A program made the position numbers and the translations under genes. Shown here one piece after another: positions 46,651 to 56,370 of a stretch of 64,000 bases of DNA; the stretch's first letter is position 1; the number at the start of each line of letters is the position of its first letter. The DNA comes from Blepharisma japonicum. Lineage: Eukaryota; Ciliophora; Heterotrichea; Heterotrichida; Blepharismidae. Location of the stretch: positions 1 to 64,000 of the forward strand of contig CATKHK010000073.1 in the NCBI GenBank assembly GCA_949751835.1. The letters are read 5' to 3'. The notes beneath the pieces were generated by a model that worked only from the letters and a program-made list of their open reading frames with translations, was not told where the DNA came from and did not search any database.

Positions 46651-47817
46651 TTATTGGTCAACTGCAGGACCAGTCGTTTGTTCTATAGGTCTTCCGTATT
46701 GATCAAGAAGACCAGCAAGTATCATTTGTCTTTTTTGTAGGGCACGAGGGCCCAAACCCCACCTGCGAGGGTAAGTTTCTCTGTCCATAATAACTCTTTT
46801 AATTTTAGCGACACATCCATGGTCGCAGTCAGCCATGACAGCTGTGGTCATTTCGGCGATTCCAATAGCCACTGCTTCTCCTTTTGTGGTCATAATGACT
46901 ACTTCTTTTCCGACCTCAATGCCATCTTCATATCTCAGAACTCCAGGAATCATAAGCTTTGCACCATAGCAAACTGCATTTACACTGCTATCTTTTATCA
47001 CGATTCTTGGAAAAGTAATTAAGAGGTATTCTAATGGTAGGACAACTCTCCTGAGATAAGTCTCATCACCTGTGTGTTCATAAACCCATTGGGCGTCAAG
47101 GACATCGTGCATTGTAACCATGTTTTCGTCTTCGTGCATGTTGCCTGACCTTACCCTTCTGAGTTCTTGCATATGGCCTCCAACTCCAAGTAATAGTCCT
47201 AAATGTACACACATGGTTCTAACGTATGTTCCTGCTTCGCAGCTGATCCAAAAGACGGCTAAGTCCTTTTCTTCATTGACATCAAGCAGTTTTGCTTCAT
47301 AAATAGTCCTAATTCTAAGTTCTCTTTTAACTGCTGCAATGAGTGGAGGCTTTTGGAAGCAAGGCCCTGTTAATTGAGCTAAGGCTTTGGCAATGCTTTT
47401 CTCGCTGTCTACTGGCTGATGGAAACGAACAACGGCCACGTACTCTTTTCCTGAGGATTGTTGGCTTTTTACAAGTCTTGTGGTTCTGTTGATGCAAACA
47501 ATGAGGCATCCTGTGACCTTGGGATCAAGAGTCCCACTATGTCCAGTTTTTTCGACTTTTAGGATCTTTTTGACCCAGGCGACGACTTCGTGAGAGGATG
47601 GGTTTGAAGGCTTGTCTAAATTGATGAACCCGTACTTTAGGTACTCTGGAAGAGGTCGAGAGAGAGGGGAGTGACCTGCTGGAATTGGAGTGTAATGATG
47701 AGTTCTCACGTGGAGCTTGTCGATGTTCTAATTGGTAAATACCTTTAGCAAAAGAGGCCAACGAGAGGTATCTGGAGCAGGAGCTGATTGATCCTTTGGT
47801 GCCAAGAAATCGCTCAT
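46651..47817 (-). CDS. DKC1: Dyskerin / Cbf5 rRNA pseudouridine synthase
   Basis: The gene has two exons, 47743-47817 and 46651-47727, giving 383 residues. A 15-nt intron (47728-47742, minus-strand text gtatttaccaattag) contains an in-frame TAG; removing it restores the conserved [20 protein letters not shown] junction. The TruB-type catalytic domain has [19 protein letters not shown] and [16 protein letters not shown], with catalytic Asp at about 93, then the PUA domain (about 250-330, with [17 protein letters not shown]) and the tail [20 protein letters not shown]. It is the catalytic subunit of H/ACA RNPs for rRNA and snRNA pseudouridylation, in the nucleolus. The usual Lys-rich extension is absent. 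No TGA codons are used, as expected for a highly expressed gene. Confidence 0.97.
47728..47742 (-). other. 15-nt spliceosomal intron in dyskerin gene
   Basis: Minus-strand sequence gtatttaccaattag begins GTA, ends TAG and has an A at position 10, in line with heterotrich mini-introns. It interrupts codons for K25 and N26 and carries an in-frame stop, so it must be spliced for the conserved N-terminus to be made. Confidence 0.92.
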
Positions 47818-48006
47818 AATGGACTATAATTTAAACATGGAAGAGACTTAAAAGGTCACGCAAACTTTGGATTATATGAGCTGCTTGAGTCAAATTTGCA
47901 AGGAATTATAAAAATTATGACTATGGATCCAATAATATGTTTAAAAAAAACTGTTTATTGAATCAGTTAAAATTGAGTATACTTTACCAGCAATTCGTTT
48001 TTCTTA

Positions 48007-48073
48007 TTCTTTGTAGATTATTAAGCTTGGCAGCATAATAAATGCTTTTTCACCCTTAATAATCTACAAAGAA
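48007..48073. repeat. Perfect 19-bp inverted repeat with 29-nt loop
   Basis: Left arm 48007-48025 (ttctttgtagattattaag) and right arm 48055-48073 are exact reverse complements, separated by 29 nt that themselves contain agcat/atgct. It lies between the divergent dyskerin and 48.2-kb genes. It could be a small hairpin RNA, a mobile-element remnant with terminal inverted repeats, or a regulatory palindrome. Confidence 0.85.
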
Positions 48074-48162
48074 AAACCTTTAGTATAAAGCAACTATTTA
48101 TAATAAGAATACTAATCGTTTAATATCAGCTTTAATCTTATAAAATAGTTAGAACCTTTAAT

Positions 48163-48681
48163 ATGGAAAATAAACGCAATGCTCATTTACCTCAATCAAG
48201 TGGGGAAATTGATTCAGCCGAAAGAATCCCAGAAGTCTATCCACCAACAAGCAGAAAGGAAAGTATATTTAAAAAGCACCCCTCCAACTTCTCCACCCAG
48301 CAAGAACCAACCTCTCCTAATGTTAAAAACAAAAAGAAATCAAAATTTCACCGAGGCAATTCTATAGTGCCTATTAATGAAAGTGAAAAAAATGATGAAG
48401 AAGAAAATTTAATCCAAGAACCCGATTTAAGGCGCTTTCGAACCGAAAGAGGCAACTCTGAAGGCAATCGCTACACAAGTATAGCTCGAAGTCGAACCAC
48501 TAGTGATCATCGTGATCAGCCGCAAAGAATTATTAAAGTTGCACGGTGCCCTCAGTGCAACCGGCTTTCTTACTTTGAAAACGATGTCTGTTGCTATTGC
48601 AAACATCAAGGAAGCGATGGTCCAAAAGTTAAATCGTTTCTATTTATTTCTGCATTTTGCTGCTGCTTACTATCAGAATAA
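48163..48681 (+). CDS. Hypothetical protein with C-terminal zinc-ribbon-like motif
   Basis: A 172-residue open frame with no TGA, ending at TAA 48679. Residues 1-125 are polar and probably disordered, with many Ser, Pro, Lys and Glu and several R-x-x-S sites. Residues about 128-151 hold a four-Cys cluster (ARCPQCNRLSYFENDVCCYC) of the zinc-ribbon type. The last 16 residues are hydrophobic and Cys-rich (FLFISAFCCCLL), which could be a tail anchor or a palmitoylated end. The gene starts about 345 bp from dyskerin, which is divergent. No family is recognised. The Cys4 motif followed by a membrane tail suggests a small membrane-bound adaptor. Confidence 0.6.
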   Translation: MENKRNAHLPQSSGEIDSAERIPEVYPPTSRKESIFKKHPSNFSTQQEPTSPNVKNKKKSKFHRGNSIVPINESEKNDEEENLIQEPDLRRFRTERGNSEGNRYTSIARSRTTSDHRDQPQRIIKVARCPQCNRLSYFENDVCCYCKHQGSDGPKVKSFLFISAFCCCLLSE

Positions 48682-48830
48682 GCAATATTTAAATTATCTA
48701 GTTTTGTAATAAATAATATCAATTTTTAATTTAATGATTTTAGAGAATTCTAGAAAATCTGTTTATTTGCAATAATTTATCTTTAAATTTATAATTAAAA
48801 GAGGGGGAACTAACATTTGTTATAATTTCA

Positions 48831-50243
48831 ATGGAAAACGAGACATTTGTAGGAAGAGTTGTGAAATACCTTGATGAAAAGTTAAATCAAAAATTCGCAG
48901 AGGTGATTGAGACTGAGGATGAAATAGTTAAATGTAAAGAACTTCTAAGGCCTGAAGACACAAAAGCTGGGAGACATTTGTATTGTGGAGACAGAGAGCT
49001 TTACCGTGGAAGTATTGTTTTTGAGATGAATAAATCTGACATAAAGGAAACTTACCCAATCGTATCATTGCAAGATTATCCTACATCAAAAGGATTTCTG
49101 GTGCGTCAATCTTATAATGCAAGCACAAGATCATTTAATCCAGTAAAGCTGCCAATAGTTTGCTTATGCCAGCAACCTCTTAATCCTGATATCAAATATG
49201 CAATATGTCAGAAATGCAATCAAGTCTTCCATGATGCCTGCCTCACAGATATTTCTTCTTGTCCAGACTGCTCTTTACCCTTTAAAAGGCAGCGCATTGA
49301 AATACTAGATTTAGATTCTCCTAAAAAGCTGCAAAAAACTTCCACAAAAGCTCGGGTCGTCAATAACGAGAATTTGCCTTTAGATATAGACAAATATAAA
49401 AACCTTGATGAAAACAGCAGAGAAAAGCTGCAAGACAATGTAATGAAAATCCACAATAACTATGTATCTCTCCAATCAAGTTTATCATATGAAGAAAAAG
49501 CAAGGCAACAACTTATCTGCAAAATAATCAGCAGCCTTTATCTTGCAATAGAAGAAAACAAAAATTTGAAAATTTATAGATCTACTAATGATTTAGAAAA
49601 AAAAGCTATGGAAATTGAAGCTGCAATTTATTACTCAACAGGAAGCAAAACAAGCTCGGCAGCTTATAAAGGGAAAGTCAGGTCGCTGGTTTTTAATCTA
49701 TGTGATGAGAAAAACCCTGATTTTAGGTTTGGGATTTTAAAAGGAGAAATCAGTGCTAAAGAAATTTCTCATATGCAGTCAAAAGATATGGCATCTTCTG
49801 CGATTAAAAATTTTAGACAAGAAAGGCAAAAAAAATACACTGAAGAAAACCTGGTTTTACCTCAATATGAAGAAAAATTGATGGTAAAGACCCATAAAGG
49901 AGAAGCTGTTTTTACAATGGAAGATGGGATAACTGACGAAACGAGCACTGACATTTTAGATGTGCTGAACAAAAAGGCAGCAAAGAAAATAGAAGAAAAC
50001 GGGATTAAAGAAGCTGATGAAGATGATCCGTTTAATCCAGATTCTTATGCTAATCAGCCTAAAGGAGAAACAAGAAATGATGAAGCGGTTAATCCACAAA
50101 TTTATGAGCTTGTAAAAGATTGGATGCCAAAAACATTGTCAATCAAGCTTAAGGAAACACTAGGGCATTATCTTGAGCGAGAGCAGTCAAGTAGAGTTTT
50201 ATCCAGAATTAATTTTCTTTCTCAGATAAGCAAATCAAAATAA
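48831..50243 (+). CDS. BAH-PHD-TFIIS central domain chromatin protein
   Basis: A 470-residue open frame without TGA. Residues about 5-95 have BAH-domain landmarks (VGRVVKYLDEK, LLRPEDTKAGRHLYCGDREL, IVFEMNKSDIKETYPI). Residues about 110-150 form a PHD-type zinc finger (CLCQQPLNPDIKYAICQKCNQVFHDACL, CPDC). Residues about 215-330 match the TFIIS central (TFS2M) domain, with AMEIEAAIYYSTGSKTSSAAYKGKVRSLVFNLCDEKNP and an LKGEISAKEI helix. This combination occurs in plant and protist chromatin proteins that read histone marks and contact RNA polymerase II. A nuclear role in transcription is likely. The true start could lie upstream, but ATG 48831 begins directly at the BAH core. Confidence 0.85.
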   Translation: MENETFVGRVVKYLDEKLNQKFAEVIETEDEIVKCKELLRPEDTKAGRHLYCGDRELYRGSIVFEMNKSDIKETYPIVSLQDYPTSKGFLVRQSYNASTRSFNPVKLPIVCLCQQPLNPDIKYAICQKCNQVFHDACLTDISSCPDCSLPFKRQRIEILDLDSPKKLQKTSTKARVVNNENLPLDIDKYKNLDENSREKLQDNVMKIHNNYVSLQSSLSYEEKARQQLICKIISSLYLAIEENKNLKIYRSTNDLEKKAMEIEAAIYYSTGSKTSSAAYKGKVRSLVFNLCDEKNPDFRFGILKGEISAKEISHMQSKDMASSAIKNFRQERQKKYTEENLVLPQYEEKLMVKTHKGEAVFTMEDGITDETSTDILDVLNKKAAKKIEENGIKEADEDDPFNPDSYANQPKGETRNDEAVNPQIYELVKDWMPKTLSIKLKETLGHYLEREQSSRVLSRINFLSQISKSK

Positions 50244-50505
50244 TATTTAATCTATAACTTATTATAATTTTGAAATTTATATATATGCAACTTAAATATT
50301 TTATAGTTATAGCTAATTTATACTTTTTTAGCTTTTAAGCAATTTAGTATTGAGTTTGCAAGTTAATCAATAACTAGTTAATGATTTTGTTAAAAATTAT
50401 ATCATTGTATTTTAAACAATTAAGAACTAGTTTTTAGATTGAAATAATTACAGTAAACTCTAAATCAATAGCTCGTATTAAGGTATATTCACAATCATTT
50501 TTTAA

Positions 50506-50829
50506 TTACAATATTTCTTCCTTATATCTTGTGTGAATTGATCTTGAATATGCCATAGGCCACGAACCTCTTCGCTTTAATTCTTGACGCACTGAAATAG
50601 GTTTTTGAATAGAGCTTTCAATCACTAAATAGTAAATACCTTGCCTAGATACAAGCCTATATAAAGGTAAAAACAATCCTAAGATATAAATAGAAATTGT
50701 TATAGTAAGTACAAAAAGTCATTTATCTCACAAGGAAATCGACAAATTCTGTCCAACCCAGTCTAAGTCAAATGCACAGGTCAGATATCCAAGTACAAAG
50801 CCAATAGAGAGGAGAATTGGTCCCCACAT
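50506..50829 (-). CDS. Small two-pass membrane protein (107 aa)
   Basis: A 107-residue frame from ATG 50829 to TAA 50506 that exists only if two TGAs (in SLWDKWLF) are Trp. It has a first hydrophobic segment (about 4-20, PILLSIGFVLGYLTCAF), a second (about 36-57, WLFVLTITISIYILGLFLP) and a basic C-terminal half (LYRLVSRQGIYYLVIE, QELKRRGSWPMAYSRS). This looks like a helical-hairpin membrane protein with a cytosolic tail. I do not recognise the family. It lies 262 bp downstream of the chromatin gene in convergent orientation. The long frame with two TGAs at hydrophobic-interface Trp positions supports coding. Confidence 0.6.
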
Positions 50830-51628
50830 TTATGCTAAATTATAAAAATAAATTTTAATTCTTAAAGGAATTGAGAAAAAAGATTTTAATCTTAAATAGT
50901 AATTGCATAATTTAAAATGAACTGAATTCAGCTATATAAAAATTTAAAGATCAAAAAAGAATGTTTAATAAATAATTATCAATAAATATCTTATTGAACT
51001 AAAATGAATAAAAGGCAATATATAATGAAGATAGTTCAATAAAAAATTTGACTCAAAACTTACAATTTGATGAATGAAATGGCAAAAAGCCAAAAGAGCA
51101 GTTTATTTTAAAATCAAGACTACCATATTTCTTTGAAAATAAATGATTTTATTTAAATAAGTCAGTAAGCACTTATTTTTTTAAATTTTAAAATAAGTAA
51201 TTATTTGAGCAACTTCATCAAAAATATTAAATGAATTCTATGTATTATAACTTATAAGTTATTTTTATTAATAAGGATAAAAGCCTTAAATGTAAAATTT
51301 ATTTTTAGTCTTAGCTCCTTTGCCAAATTAAATTTTGTCTTTTATAAAAAAAAATTTTCTAATTCCAGCATCGCTTATAAAATATTGATCATCAGCAATT
51401 AAAATCAGTTTATTTAAAAACAGATTACGAAATTAACAATTGAGCACAATCAAAAGTTTTTTTTTAAAAATCCAAAAACGAACTAAATTGCAAAAATAAA
51501 TCTATTTTTTATTAAATCAATTATAGGCAGCTTTTGTAATATCAAGAATTGAATATCTAACTAAGTTTTAAAATCGCTAATTGATTATTTATTTTAATGT
51601 AATTACTTGGCTTTGAAGACACTTGCCA
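50830..51628. other. AT-rich intergenic region
   Basis: About 800 bp of AT-rich spacer. No gene, relic, repeat or RNA structure stands out on either strand. Confidence 0.6.
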
Positions 51629-52096
51629 TTAATAACTACTTCTGTGAGAGATGAATATATGCTTTTTGAGCATATATTTGTTGTACAAGATCATGCCGCA
51701 CTGAGTGCATCTGACCTTTTTGATATCTTTATGAACTTGATTTAGGTGAAAAGTGACTGCAAACTTGTCCTTAAAATGCTTATTACATTCAGGACAAGCT
51801 TCAACTTTCACCTCGATGCTGTGTATCTTTCCCATGTGTTGCTTGAGTCCTTTGTAGTTTTTAAAGTACTTACAACAGGCCTCGCATTGAAGTCTTTTCT
51901 CAGTGCTTTCTTTTTTGTCATCTATTTTTTTTTTCATACAAGTTTGCAATTCTTTGAAAGTTTCAAAGAAGTTCTTTGGTAAAAATTCTGATGTTGCATT
52001 AGCATCTCCTTGGTTAAGTAAAGGGAGTTGTGGCGCTTTCGTATGAAAAGGCCATATGATCATGCTTTCTTTTGGGTTTGGGTTACTTGATTCCAT
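51629..52096 (-). CDS. C2H2 zinc-finger protein
   Basis: A 155-residue frame from ATG 52096 to TAA 51629 without TGA. Three classical C2H2 fingers follow one another in the C-terminal half: C-E-A-C...H-M-G-K-I-H (about 70-90), C-P-E-C...H-L-N-Q-V-H (about 98-120) and C-T-Q-C...H-I-F-I-S-H (about 129-150). Linkers differ from the TGEKP type. The N-terminal 65 residues are Pro/Ser-rich and unstructured. Three fingers can recognise about 9 bp of DNA, so a small transcription factor is likely; RNA binding is possible. It is flanked by long spacers on both sides. Confidence 0.82.
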   Translation of the reverse strand: MESSNPNPKESMIIWPFHTKAPQLPLLNQGDANATSEFLPKNFFETFKELQTCMKKKIDDKKESTEKRLQCEACCKYFKNYKGLKQHMGKIHSIEVKVEACPECNKHFKDKFAVTFHLNQVHKDIKKVRCTQCGMILYNKYMLKKHIFISHRSSY

Positions 52097-53551
52097 ATAA
52101 TTATTTTTTTGGTATTGCGTAGACTTATTATAAGCATTCAGTAATTACATAAAAGATGGAATAGTTTGAATTAAAATATGGCAGGAATTAACTCATGGAA
52201 CAGACTTTATTTTGGTTAAACTAGCTGCCATTTTTGAAATTATAAATATTTATGAAATGGTTTCTAAGAGTGGGGAGAAGTGCAGGAATTTACTGTAGCA
52301 TTCTATTTATAGGGGGAATTTCAATTCAGTAAAAAAAATTTAATTATTCTTTAAATCTAAAATTGATTACATTAAAATATTTAATGATAATTAAAGCAAA
52401 AATATAATTAAGTATTCGAAATATTTGATTATGATACAATTAATTACTTCATTTTTCAAGTTAGAGACTTTTTGGTTATATCGACTAATTAAATATAAGA
52501 ATTTAGGAATTTAAGAGAATTTTGATTATAAGAGCTTGCTGAAAGCAGAATCATATCATTACATTCATATTTTCCAAGAAAATATTCTAAAAAAGATCAG
52601 ACATGAATTTAGAAAAATCGAGATCAATCCAGTAAAATCCGCAAAAAGTTGTAAAAGTTGTAGAGTAGCTAATATTTATTTGAACACGAATTGATGGGCA
52701 CAATGACCAATAATTATATATTTATCATGCTTTTATGAAACTTGCTAAGATTGAAGCTATATCAAGAGGAAAAGAGGATAATTATTTCGGGTTGTTTTTT
52801 ATAGGTCTTTCTTCTATTTCTATCTGTCAAAAAATAAAGAGCCTTGAGAAAAAACTGTGTTTCCTTTTCAGATCTATGGTTTTATGGAAGCCGTAATTGG
52901 CGCCGATACGAGCTAATTGTTTATCTATAAGTAAAATTTAACTAAACATTACTGCCAACTCAATCCACTCTAGCCGCAATACTATCAGATATCATAGAGG
53001 ATAGCAGTGATATTGATAAGAGCCTAATCGTCCTTAACAATATCAGAAAGCACAATTTTCAATCGATCAAATATGAAACAAAATGAGAAAAATTCCGACT
53101 CAAAAAAAAATTAATAAAAGGCAAAAGATCAAATTAGATTCATACTTTTACATCAAACTTAACTAACTTGAAAAACTAATTCCACTTCAATGCATCATAT
53201 ACAAGTGCAATCCCTTTCTACTAAAAATTATGATTATTTTAAAAAATAAATCTTTTGGTTAAAGTCAATCTTCGTCTTGAGATAATTTACTTTATTCAGG
53301 CGAACATTAGCTAGAAATGGAATTATTTTACAATATTAGATTCTAATCTCAAGCTATAAATATAGGTTTCATAAAAATTGTATCTTGCTGACAGATAATA
53401 CCTTAAGTCTAATTATATTTAATCAATTAGATATAGAGACTAATTCTGAAAATTTATCAATAGCATCAATAACGAAGAGCAAAATTAATATTTTTTTTAA
53501 AATTAAAATTCATTAAATTTAAAATTTCATAATAATAAATTTATTTACTAG
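52097..53551. other. Long intergenic region with two unassigned open stretches
   Basis: Mostly AT-rich. On the + strand, ATG 52736 opens about 53 codons (AKIEAISRGKEDNYFGLFF) ending near 52897. A second frame, about 52940-53130, reads PTQSTLAAILSDIIEDSS and SLIVLNNIRKHNFQSIKYE with one TGA as Trp. They lie close together and may be pieces of one decayed or intron-bearing gene, but no joining intron is visible and no family is recognised. Confidence 0.35.
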
Positions 53552-54313
53552 CTAAGAGTTTAATAGCATCTTACGCTCTTTTGCCATTTTTGACGACCAA
53601 GTTAAGTGTATGCTGATATTTGTGACTTTTGAGATCTGATAAGGGAGACTTAGTGCTATCGTGACTAAGCTCCACTCACATAATGCTTCAACAACTTCGT
53701 TAACAAGGAAGTTTGAATAAATTGTATAAGCAAAATGCCATTCAAAAGCTGTAATTAAGCAAAGAATGTGGCATATGAATACCGATCTTCTGCACCTTTG
53801 TAGCCAAATCTTTTCATTTAAGTCAAGCTGAATATTCTGTAAGCCATCAAGTGCTGGGTATGCCCAAAGACTTAAAAGTAAATATCCTGTCACAGTTATG
53901 AAAGGATGAGCTGTGTCCAGAGGTAAGAAATAAAGCCCATTAATTTCGTCTATGATTGTTGTAGCAAGAATCGCACAGCACCCAGCAACTCCTAATAAAT
54001 TCATTTTCCATGAAATATAGGTAGAAATAGAACTATCTAGCTTTGATTTGACAGAGATAAATAGAAGAGGGAGCAAAGTTACATAGAATGTGATACCAAA
54101 AATAATCCATCTGTCATGGTTTCTGAAAGATAATAAATAAGAAATAGTTGGGAAATATCTTGAGCAGCGAAAGCTAAACATACATCCAAATAATATGCTT
54201 GAAAATATGATGCCAAATGCAATGCTTCCTGATATTGCTCAGAAAATTGATTCCTTTATTTTGATTATTTTCTTTTCTTTTCCAAGTATTGCTGAAAATT
54301 CTGCAGAGCTCAT
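53552..54313 (-). CDS. FRAG1/DRAM/Sfk1-like six-helix membrane protein
   Basis: A 253-residue frame from ATG 54313 to TAG 53552, extended upstream of the obvious Met at 54181 by reading one TGA (in SIFWAISGS) as Trp. Six hydrophobic segments are evident, in the order FWAISGSIAFGIIFSSILF, WIIFGITFYVTLLPLLF, MNLLGVAGCCAILATTI, HPFITVTGYLLLSLWAY, SVFICHILCLITAFEWHF and VVEALCEWSLVTIALSL. The SISTYISWKMNLLG segment and the final EWSLV helix resemble FRAG1/DRAM/Sfk1 family proteins (PGAP2, DRAM), which sit in the Golgi, lysosome or plasma membrane. The assignment is moderate: topology and a few motifs agree, but family-specific residues cannot be verified by eye. Confidence 0.6.
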
Positions 54314-54747
54314 ATAAAATTAATTTTATAAACCATTTTTAAGTAATAAATGCCTGCTCTCCTTAAAAAGATTCTCCATAAGGGATATAAAATAATTGTA
54401 AAATTTAAAAGGATTCTAACAGAAATTAAAATCAATATTTTTTCTAATTTTATTATAAATTTTAAATATTTCTTTTACAACTATTTCTTCTAGTAAAGAG
54501 ATTTTAATTTTTTCTCTAGTACTTAAATTAAAAAAGACAACAATCTAAAATGCATGAAATCTTTTAGATAAGCTCATTAATTTACAAAAAGCACTATTTA
54601 CTTCAAATAAAACACATTTTGAAATCAAAAAACAAAAATTAATTAATTAAATTGAGAAGTAAGATCTATGTGATTTTAAACACAAATTTTAAATTACTCA
54701 AATTAAATCAATATAGATAATTATTATTCAATTTCTCAAAAATTAAA
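54314..54747. other. Divergent promoter region
   Basis: About 430 bp of very AT-rich DNA between the FRAG1-like gene (minus) and POC1 (plus). No distinct motif identified. Confidence 0.5.
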
Positions 54748-55977
54748 ATGACTGAACCAAGTCGTCTCAAAGTTGAAGTGAACGACCCTCAAATAAAGCA
54801 AACCTTCTCAGGCCATCGTGGCCCTATAACAGGACTTGCTATAAATCCTACCTCAAATGAAATAGCATCATCTTCCGAAGATTCATGTGTCAAAATCTGG
54901 AGTTTTAAACAAGACAAGCGTCCATACCTTTTTATGGGTCATTTAGGCCCAGTGACAGAGCTCTGCTACTCTCCAAATGGTGAAACCATTGCATCATCCT
55001 CCAAAGACGAAACAGTGAAGCTCTGGACCAACACTTTTGAAGGAAGATCTGTAGGTTGGCGGGCACATAATGGCGGAGTGACAACAATTTCTTTTTCTTC
55101 TGACGGCAGCTACCTGCTAACAGGCTCAGAAGACAAAACCCTTAAAGTTTGGTCAGTCTCTGAAAGAAACTTCGAATTTTCCTTATCAGGCCATAGAGAT
55201 TGAATAAAAAGTGCAAGGTTTAGCTCTGATACCAGGATGATTATTTCTGGAAGTGATGATAGTGAAGTAAAACTTTGGGATACAAGTAGGCAAGAATTAA
55301 CAAGCACACTATTTGGGGTTGAAGGAACAGTTAATGCAGTTAGATTCCACCCTGATGGCGCATGTGCAGCTGCTAGCAGCACAGATGCAAATATCAGGAT
55401 TTGGGATATCAGATCACAAAGGCTAATCCAATTTTATGATGGGCATAGTAATAGTGTGACTTCAATTGCTTTTCACCCAAGTGGGAATTATTTATTGTCC
55501 TCTTCATTAGACTCCACTTTAAAGATATGGGATCTAAGACAAGGGCATATCATATATACACTGCACGGGCATGAAGGAGGGTCTACAGCTGTAGCTTTTT
55601 CAAAAGATGGAGGCCAGTTTGTGTCTGGAGGAATTGATGGCAAAATTATTGCATGGAAAACAAATATTATGGCATCAACCCCTGAAACTTCTTCGCAGGC
55701 TAATTCTAAAGCAAAATCGCTAAATACAACAAATAAATTGAGGAAAAGTCAAAGCTTGACTGGGACTATTAAGTCAGAAAAAACAGAAGAAGCTAAACTT
55801 TCAGAAGACTTGGCTGAGCCACTCAACAAGATTGTGAGCCAACTTAATGTTATAACTAAAGCAATTGTGAGCCTTGACCAAAGAGTTAACAAATTTGAAG
55901 ACCATATTAAGAGGATTTCTGATAGAGTCGGAGTTGCTAGTAATGTAGAGCCAAGTGCACCTTTAGAAGAGATTTAA
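54748..55977 (+). CDS. POC1: POC1 centriolar WD40 protein
   Basis: A 409-residue frame with one TGA-Trp (55201, in GHRDWIKSARF). Seven WD40 repeats run from about 17 to 310 with clear GH...WD signatures (GHRGPITGLAIN, KIWSF, GHLGPVTELCYS, KLWTN, KVWSV, KLWDT, RIWDI, KIWDL, GGIDGKIIAWK). They match POC1 blade by blade, including RPYLFMGHLGPV and FEGRSVGWRAHNGGVT. The C-terminal 45 residues form a coiled coil (EPLNKIVSQLNVITKAIVSLDQRV) like the POC1 domain. POC1 stabilises triplet microtubules of basal bodies and centrioles and is needed in ciliates for basal-body integrity. One-to-one blade order and length make this a confident call. Confidence 0.95.
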
Positions 55978-56370
55978 AATTTATAATAGACTGTTCCGAT
56001 AATAGCTCTAAAATAAAAATGTCGTTTGGCCGTTTTTTAAATTATAAATTATCAGTAACAAAAAATAAAACTATATTTAAATGACGAATTTATTAGCTGT
56101 TCTGGTATTAAATTTTAAAATAAAAATAAAATAATTTTTGAAAAATATTAATTTATTAATAAGCTTTATTCAATTGCAATAATAAAACTTGTTTAAGTAT
56201 GCATATCTAGTGCATAGATAATCTAATCCCCATTCCATTCACAAATTTTCACTTATAAAACAAACTATTAAACTTCAGTTAATTATTTAAATTATACATC
56301 TACATTATTTGAAAATTTGTATGCTGATAAAATGGCGATTTTTTAAGAAAAATCCGAATTAATATAATAA
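55978..56370. other. AT-rich intergenic region
   Basis: About 390 bp between POC1 and the chitinase-like gene on the same strand. No gene or structure recognised. Confidence 0.5.
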
